From Bacillota bacterium (GTDB taxonomy: Bacteria; Bacillota_A; Clostridia; Lachnospirales; Lachnospiraceae): 64,000 nt of DNA. The notes under the pieces were generated by a model that saw only the letters and a program-made list of their open reading frames with translations, had not been told where the DNA came from and searched no databases. Positions 1 to 8,746 of the stretch are shown piece after piece. A program made the translations under genes and the position numbers. The first letter of the stretch is position 1. Each line of letters begins with the position of its first letter. The stretch is taken from positions 186,001 through 250,000 of the forward strand of contig JAEYMU010000057.1 in NCBI GenBank assembly GCA_023407175.1, read 5' to 3'.

Positions 1-636
1 GTAGGGAACATGGATACTGACGGCGTCCGCTGCCCGAAACAGCTCCTCAATAGATACAAGCTCCGCCCCCGCTTCCTTCAACGCTTCCTGATTTGGATAG
101 GGGTCATACACAATAACTTTGCAGTCGAAGCCTTTTAACAGGGCCGCTACTCTTTTTCCGATATTACCGAAGCCAAGAATACCTACCGTATTTCCGGTCA
201 GCTCATGTCCTACATTTTTAACCCAGTTTCCGTTTGTAACACATTTTAAATTCTGTTTTAACATACGTTTGGATGCTAATATCAAGGTGAGGGCCATTTC
301 CGCCACTGCATTTGTATTGGCAGCGGTGGTCCTTGCAATCGCAATTCCATTTTCAGAGGCGGCCTGTAAATCTACCCTGTCATAGCCCACACCAAAACGG
401 ACAAGTATTTTATGGTCGCCCTTAATCTCCTTAAAAATACTTTCATCATAGGGCTCAATATCGATAATACCGGAATCTGCCTTCTTTATCTCCTCGATTA
501 CCTTCTGCTTATTAAAGGGAAGCTGGGGTATCCATTGATATTCAATGTCAAGGGCTTTGGCATACTCCCTGGCACGATCATTTAATTCACAAAAAATTTC
601 TGATTTATCTCCAAAAAACGAAACAATTTTTTTCAT
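1..636 (-). CDS. D-2-hydroxyacid dehydrogenase, 3' end cut by window edge
   Basis: NAD-dependent D-2-hydroxyacid dehydrogenase (phosphoglycerate dehydrogenase-like), which interconverts 2-keto acids and D-2-hydroxy acids in the cytosol. The 212 codons present cover the N-terminal substrate domain and the start of the Rossmann domain. The glycine motif GILGFGNIGKR is intact; the catalytic Arg/Glu/His region lies mostly beyond the window. The start is taken at 636; an in-frame ATG at 648 sits too close to the GAAAGG site. It follows livF by about 57 bp on the same strand, so it is probably the last visible gene of the LIV-1 operon. The exact substrate is unknown. Confidence 0.85.
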   Translation of the reverse strand, partial: MKKIVSFFGDKSEIFCELNDRAREYAKALDIEYQWIPQLPFNKQKVIEEIKKADSGIIDIEPYDESIFKEIKGDHKILVRFGVGYDRVDLQAASENGIAIARTTAANTNAVAEMALTLILASKRMLKQNLKCVTNGNWVKNVGHELTGNTVGILGFGNIGKRVAALLKGFDCKVIVYDPYPNQEALKEAGAELVSIEELFRAADAVSIHVPY

Positions 637-693
637 CCTTATTTTCATCCTTTCAAAGCTGCTGGTTTTAGTCGGGAACCGCCGTAAACGGTA

Positions 694-1407
694 TCAGGTT
701 CCAAGGTAGTGGGCTATTGTTTCCTTTGAAAGATCCGTGTTCAGACTCTCGTATACAACGCTGCCTTTTTCCAATATATAGCACCTTTCACTGACAGAAA
801 GAGCAAAATTGACACTCTGCTCCGTTACGAGTATCGTTACACCATAGCTGCGCAGTTCCTTAACAATCTCTGCAAGCTGCTGCACAATAATCGGTGCAAG
901 ACCCTCTGTGATTTCATCCAATAAAAGCAAACGTGGATTTTGCATTAGACCCCTGGCGATTGTGAGCATCTGCTGCTCTCCGCCGGAAAGCCTGCCGCCC
1001 TTAAAATTTTCCCGCTCCTTTAACCGCGGAAATAACTCATATATCTTTTCCATCGTCCAGTATTGATTTCCGTCTGCCCCTTTGCGCTGGGCTATGATTA
1101 AATTCTCCCTGGTGGTCAGTGTAGGGAATATATGTCGTCCCTGGGGTACATATGCGATGCCTGCGCGGGCTATCTTATTGCTTGCTACCCCGACCAATTC
1201 TTTCCCGTCAAATTTAATGCTGCCCTCTACTCTGGAGTGATTTTTGGGGTTTAATCCCCCCACGATTGATTTCATCATGGTAGATTTGCCGACACCATTG
1301 CGTCCAAGGACACATACTGAGGAGCCCTCCTCCAGCTTAATGCAGGTATCAAATAAAATCTGGCTGTCTCCGTAAAAGGATTTTAGATTGTTGATTTCAA
1401 GAATCAT
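694..1407 (-). CDS. livF: LIV-type ABC transporter ATP-binding protein (LivF-like)
   Basis: One of two ATPases of a branched-chain amino acid/amide (HAAT family) importer, acting at the inner face of the membrane. Walker A GRNGVGKST is at about residues 35-43, the signature is LSGGEQQM and Walker B is LLLLDE. After Walker B the sequence reads DEITEGLAP rather than the usual DEPxxGLAP. The start is preceded by GGAGGTG. Its ATG overlaps the end of livG by 4 bp (translational coupling). Membership of the LivF subfamily is clear from length (237 aa) and gene order; the transported solute is not known. Confidence 0.9.
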   Translation of the reverse strand: MILEINNLKSFYGDSQILFDTCIKLEEGSSVCVLGRNGVGKSTMMKSIVGGLNPKNHSRVEGSIKFDGKELVGVASNKIARAGIAYVPQGRHIFPTLTTRENLIIAQRKGADGNQYWTMEKIYELFPRLKERENFKGGRLSGGEQQMLTIARGLMQNPRLLLLDEITEGLAPIIVQQLAEIVKELRSYGVTILVTEQSVNFALSVSERCYILEKGSVVYESLNTDLSKETIAHYLGT

Positions 1408-2156
1408 AAGGCACCTCCGAAGTAAGCTTCCTGAACGAATTGATTGTTTCGGATATTCTGGGGTGTATCGGTAGCTATCAGCTCTCCCTGATTCATTACG
1501 GAAATCTTATCCGAATAATTGAAGACAATCTCCATATCGTGTTCAATAAAAATTACGGTAATATTGCGCTCCGCCGCCAGCCTGCGGATCATTTTCATTA
1601 TTTCATAGCCTTCAGCCCGCGCAACACCGGCAGTCGGTTCATCCAGCATCAGAAGCTGCGGCTCCATAGCCAAGGTAATCGCTATTTCCAGCCGGCGCTG
1701 ATCCCCATAGGACAGTAAGGCCGCCACATGATCTGCCTTGCTCTCCATACCGACACTGCGAAGTACCTCAAGCGCTTCTTTCCTAAGATAATCAGCCTTT
1801 TTCGGGATGAAATCATAGGTTTTTTTATTCTTTTTTATCAGGGCAATCTGAATATTTTCAAAACAGGTAAGCTGTCTGAATAATTTACTTATCTGAAAGC
1901 ATTTACATATTCCCAAGTTCGCTATCTCATAGGGCGGTATCCCGGTAATCTCTCTTCCTTTGAAAAACACCTTGCCGCTGCTTGGCTTTGTACGGTTTAT
2001 AATTAAGTCCATCAGGGTTGATTTTCCCGCACCGTTTGGTCCGATAACAGCATGAACTTCGCCGTCGGGAATCTCAAGCGAAACATCATTGGTGGCCTTT
2101 AATGCCCCAAAATAGCGGTTCAGATGCTGAGTCTTTAAGATAATTTCTTTTTCCAT
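1404..2156 (-). CDS. livG: LIV-type ABC transporter ATP-binding protein (LivG-like)
   Basis: Second ATPase of the LIV-1 importer, 250 aa. It shows Walker A GPNGAGKST, signature LSYGDQRRLEIA and Walker B LLMLDEPTAGV, the usual LivG pattern. ATG 2156 is chosen over an upstream in-frame GTG (2171) because GAGG stands 9 bp before it, and because the GTG would overlap the livM stop. The gene lies between livM and livF, 11 bp after livM. LivG and LivF are expected to pair as a heterodimer beneath the LivHM permeases. Confidence 0.9.
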   Translation of the reverse strand: MEKEIILKTQHLNRYFGALKATNDVSLEIPDGEVHAVIGPNGAGKSTLMDLIINRTKPSSGKVFFKGREITGIPPYEIANLGICKCFQISKLFRQLTCFENIQIALIKKNKKTYDFIPKKADYLRKEALEVLRSVGMESKADHVAALLSYGDQRRLEIAITLAMEPQLLMLDEPTAGVARAEGYEIMKMIRRLAAERNITVIFIEHDMEIVFNYSDKISVMNQGELIATDTPQNIRNNQFVQEAYFGGAL

Positions 2157-2167
2157 CCTTCCATACC

Positions 2168-3124
2168 TCACTTATCGGTGTTTTTACCGGAACTCCATTT
2201 ACGTATATTTTTCAACAAAGGCCCATTCTCGGCAAGTATGCCTTCCCTTAGGAAATATACTACTAATAAAATGATAATACCCAGAAGTCCTTCATAGTAG
2301 ATTGTCACGGTAGATATATAATTGTAAATAACGGTTACCAGTAAGGCGCCCAGCATCGGGCCGAAAAACACGGACATGCCGCCGATTACACACATAACAA
2401 CTGCCTGGAAGGAAAGTCCGACATCCAGTGATGCCGTGTAGCAGCCCCCGTTACGAAAGGCATAAAGCATTCCTGCAATACCGGCGAAGGTTCCGCTGAT
2501 CATAAAAACCAAGGTACGTAGCCTGTTTGTATTTACCCCAAGAAAAATCAGCCTCTCTTCATTTTCACGGACACCCTTCAGCATCGAAACAAAAGGGGTT
2601 TTCGTTAATAAATAAAGTAAGGCGCAGCAAATTGCGCTGATAATGGCTATAAATAGAAATAAGATACGGTAATGATTCATCCATTGCGGAGCTACAGAAT
2701 ATGTAATGCCGACGGTACCTCCAGCCCACACCCATTTATTAACGGCCGTATAGATTGCCAGGGCCAGACCCATACTTAAAAAGGTAAAGGAATTCATATT
2801 GTTTTTCAGACATATGATACCAGCCAGCAAAGAGACGGCAGCACATAGAACAATAGACAAAAATATAGCAACTATAAGCGGTATATTAAACTTATTCATG
2901 AGAATTACCAGAGCATAGCCGCCAAAACCAAAAAACATGGAGTGTCCCAAACTTGCCATTCCTGAATACCCGAACTGCAGGTTAAAGCTAAGTGCAAAAA
3001 GAGTTAAGATTACTATTTTTGATACAACAGCGGTAATTGACTCCGTTGCCGTCAGTCCCACCACCATATAGATTGCAAAAAGAATTATTCCGCAAGCCAA
3101 ATTCCAATCAAGTCTTTTTTTCAT
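2168..3124 (-). CDS. livM: LIV-type ABC transporter permease (LivM-like)
   Basis: Integral membrane permease of the LIV-1 importer, 318 aa with about 8-10 hydrophobic segments. The LivM hallmark region G-x-SGMASLGHSMFFGFGGY follows the second membrane segment, and the cytoplasmic ATPase-coupling region contains RENEERLIFLGVN. It should pair with LivH. Spacing to livH is about 40 bp, with AAGG nine bases before the start. The family assignment is firm; the solute is inferred only from context. Confidence 0.9.
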   Translation of the reverse strand: MKKRLDWNLACGIILFAIYMVVGLTATESITAVVSKIVILTLFALSFNLQFGYSGMASLGHSMFFGFGGYALVILMNKFNIPLIVAIFLSIVLCAAVSLLAGIICLKNNMNSFTFLSMGLALAIYTAVNKWVWAGGTVGITYSVAPQWMNHYRILFLFIAIISAICCALLYLLTKTPFVSMLKGVRENEERLIFLGVNTNRLRTLVFMISGTFAGIAGMLYAFRNGGCYTASLDVGLSFQAVVMCVIGGMSVFFGPMLGALLVTVIYNYISTVTIYYEGLLGIIILLVVYFLREGILAENGPLLKNIRKWSSGKNTDK

Positions 3125-3165
3125 CGTTACAAACCTTTGAGGTCAAAAGTGCCTGTCTTTCAACC

Positions 3166-4038
3166 TTAACTCTCCTTTCTTGAGAATAGTCCCTGTGGTT
3201 TAAACAGCATTACGATAACCATAATTACCGCCGGAATCATATTGTAATAGGTCGGGAGAAATACAGCCGCCATAGAACTTGCCACACCCAAAACCAAAGC
3301 TGCCGGAAGACAACCATTGATATTATCCATACCGCCCACCATAAGTGCAGGCATAACATTATTAAAGATTGTCATCCCCTGCTTTGGAGTAAGTCCGGAT
3401 ATGGGAGCATTCAACGCACCTGCCAGGCCGCCTAAGCCGATACCAATCATAAACATTACGGCAAAGAGACTCTGGACATTGATACCAAGATGCTCTACCA
3501 TCTGCCTGTCACTTATAATCGCCCGGAAATAAATTCCCAGCTTTGTTTTGTTGAACAGGACCCAAAAGCTTACGGCAACGAGAATCGCAACAAGAATGAT
3601 AAAAATATAATAAAACGGAAATGCAATATTAACTGTTTTTATATTAATTGCCTTGCTTAAGTATGTCGGTACTGAAGTTGCGCGTACTGTATTGCCCCAT
3701 ATCATAACCATTCCATCACATACAATATAACTGGCCCCCATGGTAATCAGCATGCTGTAAATCATGTCCAGACCAAATACCGGGCGAAGCAAAAACTCCA
3801 GTACGGCACCTAATAACGCAGGTATCAGCAATGCAATGATTAAAGCCAGCCAATACGGAAAGCCAGCCTTCGCCGTCTGATAGCAGATGAATGCTCCTAA
3901 GATATAGAAGGCACCCTGTCCGAAGTTAATCGTCCCCATACCGCTGATAATCAGACTCATACCGGATGCGGTAAGATATATGAGCATACCGCTGGCCAGA
4001 CCTATTACCAACTGTAACGCAAATTGTGAAAGTGTCAT
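3166..4038 (-). CDS. livH: LIV-type ABC transporter permease (LivH-like)
   Basis: First permease of the LIV-1 importer, 290 aa, with about eight membrane segments. LivH-type features include GMGTINFGQGAFYILGA near the N-terminus and an RAIISDRQMVEHLGIN coupling loop. ATG 4038 is preferred to 4050 because GAGG lies six bases upstream of it and overlaps the earlier ATG. The solute-binding protein gene ends 118 bp upstream, with a hairpin (4093-4128) between them. Confidence 0.9.
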   Translation of the reverse strand: MTLSQFALQLVIGLASGMLIYLTASGMSLIISGMGTINFGQGAFYILGAFICYQTAKAGFPYWLALIIALLIPALLGAVLEFLLRPVFGLDMIYSMLITMGASYIVCDGMVMIWGNTVRATSVPTYLSKAINIKTVNIAFPFYYIFIILVAILVAVSFWVLFNKTKLGIYFRAIISDRQMVEHLGINVQSLFAVMFMIGIGLGGLAGALNAPISGLTPKQGMTIFNNVMPALMVGGMDNINGCLPAALVLGVASSMAAVFLPTYYNMIPAVIMVIVMLFKPQGLFSRKES

Positions 4039-4092
4039 ATGTTTCCTCATTTCTGATAAGTGAAAGTGATTTTTGCTCCTGCCTTTAAAATT

Positions 4093-4128
4093 ACCATAGC
4101 CAATCGTTGCCAGCCGATCGGCTATGGT
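4093..4128 (-). terminator. hairpin between binding-protein gene and livH (possible attenuator)
   Basis: ACCATAGCC (4093-4101) pairs perfectly with GGCTATGGT (4120-4128). On the minus strand the stem is followed by AATTTTAAA, only a weak T-tract. Position between a solute-binding lipoprotein gene and its permeases suggests partial termination or 3'-end protection, giving more binding protein than permease. That role is inferred from known ABC operons. Confidence 0.5.
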
Positions 4129-4155
4129 GATATTTTATAAAGTTACTAAAATCAA

Positions 4156-5523
4156 TTACTCGGCAAAACGCTCAGGATACCCAAGAGTTTCTGCATAAGC
4201 CTTCATTTCCTCCAAGGTAGGCAGAATCTCATCAGCGGTGTATGTAATAATGTCCTTGGCAACCGGTGAATTGTATTGATCGCTTTCCGTGGAGGTCCCA
4301 TAATATACATTCATAGTTAACTGATTATCAAAATCACGGAAATAATGGTCGCCGGTGGAATCGGTCCACTTCATACCCTTGATAGCCTTGGTCAGTACTT
4401 CGCTGTCGGTATAATCGGTTCCTGCGTCAACACATGCCTGAATTCCCAAAGCGATACTCTTGGCGCAGCGATAGCAGCTTAAGCCGGAATCTGCGGCTGC
4501 AATATAACCATTCTGAACGGCAATATCATTGGCAAGGTAATCTTCGCAGAAAGCCTTCATCTGGTCATCCAGCATGGAATCATCCCAGAAGGGAAGCAGG
4601 AAAACTCCGTGAGTCTTACCATAAGGGAAGGTACCGGCTTCAGCCAATGAACTGTTAGTTGAGGTATCGCTGACAAAATCATTATATACATCTGTCTTAT
4701 CAAACAAGCCAAACAAGCTTCCCTGCTGGGCAAAGGCTACAAAGGTAGGGCCACCGCCCTGCTGTAAAACCATGTCGGGTGCTGTAGTTGCTATGGAAGC
4801 AATGATACTTGAAAATTCACTGTCGGAGGAGTTGACACGATAGCTGGCAAGACACTCAAAATCAGGATCTATCTTCTTTCCCTCCAGCAGCAGTAGATTT
4901 TCCGCATCAATTGTAGCCGCGCCGTCAGTACCACAGAATACAAAGTTCTTCTTCCCTTCCTTTCCGACTGCAGAAAGTGCCAGTGCTTTTGCAAAGCTCC
5001 ATGCATTTAAGCCGCAGTTGAAGGCATATTCGGAATAATTTTTAATTGTGATCTCAGTCGAGGTGTTGGATTCCAGCAATACAGGAAATTTATTATCCTT
5101 TGACCATTGGGAAACAGCCGGAGCCAGATCATCACCGCAGGCAAATATAATAGCCACGCACCCTTGGTTTTTTAAATCAGTGCAACGCTGTGCAGCCGTC
5201 GCAGAGTCATTCTCCGGGTCCATACAAACAAATTCGATCTGTTTGCCATCAATACCTCCTGCATCATTAATCTGTTTGCCAAGAACCTCCCATCCGACTT
5301 GGAAAAATCCAAGTGTAGCAGAACGTGCGGATGACATATATGTAATTACACCAATCTTAATCGTATCTGTGCTGCCCCCTGTTGTTATATCCTGGGCCCC
5401 TTTTGTAACTGTTCCCGAATCCCCTTTGCTTTCGTCAGAGCTGTTGCCGGAGCAAGCAGATAAACTTAAAACCATAATTAAAGAAAATACTACACAAAAT
5501 ATTCTTTTCATAAGCTTCTTCAC
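4156..5523 (-). CDS. LIV-type solute-binding lipoprotein
   Basis: Extracellular receptor of the LIV-1 importer, 455 aa, of the Leu/Ile/Val-binding (receptor family ligand-binding) type. The start is GTG 5523, preceded by GGGAGG at 9 bp spacing; the longer ATG frame at 5592 has no such site. A lipoprotein signal peptide ends in LSAC (lipidated Cys24), followed by a Ser/Gly-rich linker. The mature part begins with the usual IKIGVITY strand and has the FVCMDPENDSATAAQRCTDL segment typical of the family. It is longer than most LivJ proteins (about 370 aa). It is upstream of livHMGF. Ligand unknown; an aromatic or dicarboxylic acid is as possible as an amino acid. Confidence 0.9.
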   Translation of the reverse strand: MKKLMKRIFCVVFSLIMVLSLSACSGNSSDESKGDSGTVTKGAQDITTGGSTDTIKIGVITYMSSARSATLGFFQVGWEVLGKQINDAGGIDGKQIEFVCMDPENDSATAAQRCTDLKNQGCVAIIFACGDDLAPAVSQWSKDNKFPVLLESNTSTEITIKNYSEYAFNCGLNAWSFAKALALSAVGKEGKKNFVFCGTDGAATIDAENLLLLEGKKIDPDFECLASYRVNSSDSEFSSIIASIATTAPDMVLQQGGGPTFVAFAQQGSLFGLFDKTDVYNDFVSDTSTNSSLAEAGTFPYGKTHGVFLLPFWDDSMLDDQMKAFCEDYLANDIAVQNGYIAAADSGLSCYRCAKSIALGIQACVDAGTDYTDSEVLTKAIKGMKWTDSTGDHYFRDFDNQLTMNVYYGTSTESDQYNSPVAKDIITYTADEILPTLEEMKAYAETLGYPERFAE

Positions 5524-5603
5524 AAAAATAAACCTCCCTGCAATAAATAATTTCTTCAAGATACCTGTACCAATATTCTTGAAATTGATCATGTGCTTCC
5601 TTA

Positions 5604-6536
5604 TTAAAAATATGCTTCCAGTGCATTCCGATAGAAAAGCCTGTCCAGATCTTCTTCCTTTAACCAGTTGCAGCGTTCAAACATTTTAATCATTTGTGGA
5701 TAAGTTGCCGCATTTAAGCTTCCCGGAATGTCGGAGCCCCATATCACCTTCTCTGTTCCATAAGCGGTAATAAATTCCTGTAACAGCTCCATTGCAGAAC
5801 AAAATGGATAGCCCTCTGCCGAAAACAAATCAGAAAGTGCGGCGACATCAAACCAGACATTCTTATACCCGGCTAACTTAAGCATCTCCTTCCAGCGGGC
5901 CTTTTTTACTGCATTCTTAGACAAATCAGAGGAAGGAAAACCCAAATGACATATGACAAACCGCGTAGTCGGATGGGAAGAAACCGCATGCTCCAGCTCT
6001 TCCACCTGATACCCCGGACCAAAGATAGGGCTGGGATCTACTGTAACAGTCATACGAAGCTTATCTGTCAGTTCATATATTCTGCCAAACAGTTCCGAAT
6101 CAAATTTCATATTAGGGAAAGCATTGGGATGACAATGTCCCAAGGCTTCACTCATTTCAAATTTGATCCCCGTAAGGCCATGCTCATATAAATATTCGAT
6201 ATCCTTAAGTACCCTTTCATCCCTGGGTTCAATAATTGCCGCACCCCTAAGACGCTCGGGATACCGCCTCACTGCAGCAATAAGATCAGGATTGATCTGA
6301 AAAGACAGGCTCTGTAGAATAACTGCCTTCTCTACACCATAGATATCCATAACCTGTATTAAATCAGAGGCACTGAAACAGGAATTTTTGAAATAGGGAG
6401 GCATACACTGATATATAGCTCCGTCAGGCAATTGCATCCTGCCATAAGTATCCATCTTGATTTGACTGACCGGATCGGTAGTCCCGCATAGATGTTCAGG
6501 TCTTATATGCACATGGGCATCAATAATTCTACGCAT
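5604..6536 (-). CDS. amidohydrolase_2-family metal-dependent hydrolase
   Basis: TIM-barrel hydrolase or decarboxylase of the amidohydrolase-2 (ACMSD-like) family, 310 aa. The N-terminal metal motif DAHVHIRPEH, a central FVICHLGF histidine and a late WGSDIP aspartate are visible, matching the family's His-x-His/His/Asp metal site. ATG 6536 is preceded by GGAGGAGG with 9 bp spacing; the codon before it is TTG. It lies between the ICL/PEPM-family gene and the binding protein on the same strand, so it probably acts on the imported compound or a breakdown product. Members act on lactones, 4-oxalomesaconate and carboxymuconate semialdehydes; none can be assigned here. Confidence 0.8.
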   Translation of the reverse strand: MRRIIDAHVHIRPEHLCGTTDPVSQIKMDTYGRMQLPDGAIYQCMPPYFKNSCFSASDLIQVMDIYGVEKAVILQSLSFQINPDLIAAVRRYPERLRGAAIIEPRDERVLKDIEYLYEHGLTGIKFEMSEALGHCHPNAFPNMKFDSELFGRIYELTDKLRMTVTVDPSPIFGPGYQVEELEHAVSSHPTTRFVICHLGFPSSDLSKNAVKKARWKEMLKLAGYKNVWFDVAALSDLFSAEGYPFCSAMELLQEFITAYGTEKVIWGSDIPGSLNAATYPQMIKMFERCNWLKEEDLDRLFYRNALEAYF

Positions 6537-6589
6537 CAAAAGCTTCCTCCTCCAGCAAACAATACCTTCCCTTTATTACATAAATGTCC

Positions 6590-7552
6590 TTATAAGCGAT
6601 CCTTGATATCGGGACGAACCCAGCCCTCCGGATAATCCTCAACCTGATTGCCTACGATGGTGTATTCCTTATCCGCCTTTGTGAAGCTGCTTTCCAAAGC
6701 CATATAGCTTTGCGGATCAAATAAGGGTGTAGCCGAATAGCCAAATATACCGGTTGCCGGAGCATGGGTAAAGGTGTAGCCGACGCTCTGATTCTTGAAA
6801 TTCTCACGTCCGTGTTCCAGCATACCCTCTACAGCAGCCTTCATTGTATAATGGGTGGAGCACATAACAAATCCCAGGGGAGTTAATTCCTCCATGGTAC
6901 AGATTGCCCTTCCTGTAACCTTCTCGGCGCGTACATCAGCAAATATCTTAGGCCCTGTCACAGCCTTACTCATCTCCACAGCCTGATCATAGGTAGTTAC
7001 TTTTACTGCCATAGCCAAATCAGCTCCCAGCTCCATTGCCTCCTGCAGACGTTCAAAGCCTTCTTTAATTTCCACAGGATCTTCAGGGTCTGCATTGGTG
7101 CGGGCAATCAGCATGCACTCAGTGCCTTTCAGAGCTTCAATGGCTGCACGAACCTTCGCCATGTATGCCTCACGGGACAGGATTTTAGTGGTTTCCTCCA
7201 TATCGGCCGAGTCCTCCAGCTGAATTGCAGCAGCACCGGCAGCCGCCAAACGTTTTGCAGCACGGTAAACCGCCAAAGGCCCTCCAAATCCATCCTCAAT
7301 ATCACAGATCAACGGAATCGAAGATGTCTGCGCTACACGTGATACCATCCACTCCAAATCGGTAAGATTGGTAAACCCATAATCGATGCAGCCATTCATA
7401 GCAATTGATACTTCTCCACCGCTTAATAAGCTGACAGGAAAACCGCACATTTCCACTGTATGGTTTGAACAACAATCATATACACATGGCACAAGAAAGC
7501 ATTTCCCCTCCATTTCCCCTAGTACCTGGCGTAAGGTTTTAGAACTTGACAT
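6590..7552 (-). CDS. isocitrate lyase/PEP mutase superfamily enzyme
   Basis: Cytosolic TIM-barrel enzyme of the ICL/PEPM superfamily, 320 aa. The metal-binding acidic segment CDIEDGFGGP, the IQLEDS strand and IARTNAD are present. The catalytic K-[KR]-C-G-H loop of isocitrate and methylisocitrate lyases is not visible, which points to a 2,3-dimethylmalate lyase, oxaloacetate decarboxylase or mutase-type member rather than a true lyase of the glyoxylate cycle. The start is ATG 7552, with GAGGG about 8 bp upstream; upstream ATGs lack a site. First gene of the LIV-1 operon, behind the promoter at 7719-7747. Confidence 0.75.
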   Translation of the reverse strand: MSSSKTLRQVLGEMEGKCFLVPCVYDCCSNHTVEMCGFPVSLLSGGEVSIAMNGCIDYGFTNLTDLEWMVSRVAQTSSIPLICDIEDGFGGPLAVYRAAKRLAAAGAAAIQLEDSADMEETTKILSREAYMAKVRAAIEALKGTECMLIARTNADPEDPVEIKEGFERLQEAMELGADLAMAVKVTTYDQAVEMSKAVTGPKIFADVRAEKVTGRAICTMEELTPLGFVMCSTHYTMKAAVEGMLEHGRENFKNQSVGYTFTHAPATGIFGYSATPLFDPQSYMALESSFTKADKEYTIVGNQVEDYPEGWVRPDIKDRL

Positions 7553-7709
7553 AATCATTTCCCTCTTTCTTATTAATTTTGTAATCCACATTCTGATTAT
7601 CTAAAGCAGGAACAAGATACGGTACTGGATACTGACTTGCAGATAGTAAAGAAGTACATTTTCATGTCATATGCTTTGAATATATCGTGAATGTATAACA
7701 ATTGCTTGC

Positions 7710-7747
7710 TATACATGTAGTATACAACAGATTTATTACAATATCAA
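7710..7747 (-). promoter_or_regulatory. LIV-1 operon promoter with overlapping operator
   Basis: On the minus strand a -35 TTGATA (7747-7742), a 17 bp spacer and -10 TATACT (7724-7719) face the ICL/PEPM gene. The dyad TATAC-ATGTA-GTATA (7710-7724) covers the -10 box, so a bound repressor would block polymerase. The dyad shares TTGTATAC with the operators at 7897 and 10384. The nearest candidate regulator is the GntR protein at 7981. Confidence 0.6.
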
Positions 7748-7866
7748 TGTAATTTTCCACTAACAAAAGAGCATATTTTTGTGCTATTTATACAATTTCA
7801 CAAACTGGTTTTACTTTTTCCACATTTTTATCGTCATTTATTTTACATTTTTTTTCATGCAAAAAC

Positions 7867-7915
7867 TTGCCAGTCCAATTTATGTATAGTATAATGATCT
7901 TGTTGTATTCAAGAT
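7867..7915 (+). promoter_or_regulatory. gntR promoter with operator-like dyad
   Basis: -35 TTGCCA (7867-7872), 17 bp spacer, -10 TATAAT (7890-7895). Directly after it lies ATCTTG-TTGTATT-CAAGAT (7897-7915), a perfect 6 bp inverted repeat containing TTGTATTC. The position at the likely transcription start suggests autoregulation by the GntR product. This gap (7553-7980) holds no other gene. Confidence 0.6.
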
Positions 7916-7980
7916 ATATAATATCCATTGTTATGTATTTTATCCATAATTAAATAAATATAAGAAATGAGGTGCATGTT

Positions 7981-8625
7981 TTGTCATATTCAAAACCTGA
8001 AAAAAGCAATTTGAAAAATCAGGCCTATACCATCCTGAAGGACAAATTAATAAATTGTGTGCTTCCACCCGGAAGTATGCTGAATGAGGCACAGCTGGCC
8101 GCGGATTTAGGCTTCAGCCGTACTCCAATCAGGGAAGCTATCAGTGTCCTCGAAACGGAAGGGTACCTTACCGTGGTTCCCAAAAAGGGGATACTTGTTA
8201 CAGACATCTTACTTAGCGATGTTCTTCAGATATTTCAGGTAAGGTTGGAGATAGAACCACTCGTCATAAAGCTGGCAAGCAATAATCTCCCAATTGATGA
8301 GCTGATAAAATGGAGAGAAAAATTCGCGGGCAATCCGATTGATTTTGAAAATGGTTTCCGGCTGGATACCGCGATGCATCTTTTCATCATCGAACATTGC
8401 GGAAATTCATACATCATCGATATGATGAAAAAGGTGTTTAACAAAAATATGAGGATCATTATATCCAGCAAGCAAAACCGTGTTCATATTGATGATGCCC
8501 ATAAGGAGCATATTGCTATTTTAGACGCATTAATTAATCAAAATTACGAAGAAGCCGCCTCTCTTATGCAGTCTCATGTCAGTCACTGCCGGCGTTCCGC
8601 AGTGGATTACTTCTATTCTATTTAA
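7981..8625 (+). CDS. GntR-family (FCD) transcriptional regulator
   Basis: DNA-binding repressor or activator, 214 aa. The winged helix occupies about residues 10-75 (LGFSRTPIREAISVLETEGYLTVVPKKGI) and an FCD effector domain follows (about 80-205) with acidic and His residues for metal and carboxylate binding. The start is taken as TTG 7981: GAGG (7969-7972) stands 8 bp upstream and overlaps the alternative GTG at 7972. It is divergent from the LIV-1 operon; FCD regulators commonly sense organic acids or amino acids, which fits. It probably controls the LIV-1 operon, itself and perhaps the kinase gene at 8747. Confidence 0.85.
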   Translation: MSYSKPEKSNLKNQAYTILKDKLINCVLPPGSMLNEAQLAADLGFSRTPIREAISVLETEGYLTVVPKKGILVTDILLSDVLQIFQVRLEIEPLVIKLASNNLPIDELIKWREKFAGNPIDFENGFRLDTAMHLFIIEHCGNSYIIDMMKKVFNKNMRIIISSKQNRVHIDDAHKEHIAILDALINQNYEEAASLMQSHVSHCRRSAVDYFYSI

Positions 8626-8677
8626 CATTCATTTCCCCCTTCTCCTGCCACTTACGGTTCTATGAAAAGCAAAGTAA

Positions 8678-8727
8678 AACAGACATATTCCGGTTACCTT
8701 ATCCGTAACCTCATGAATATGTCTGTT
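8678..8727. terminator. hairpin between convergent gntR and kinase genes
   Basis: AACAGACATATTC (8678-8690) pairs with GAATATGTCTGTT (8715-8727); an inner GGTTAC/GTAACC pair extends the stem. On the minus strand TTTTACTTTGCTTTT follows, on the plus strand there is little T-tract. It lies between two converging genes, so it probably ends the kinase transcript and may serve both. Confidence 0.6.
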
Positions 8728-8746
8728 ATCTGTAAAGCAATGCAGT

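Noticed and set aside
6590..7552. Glyoxylate-cycle isocitrate lyase
   Set aside because: Too short for classical isocitrate lyase, no KKCGH motif, and no malate synthase nearby.
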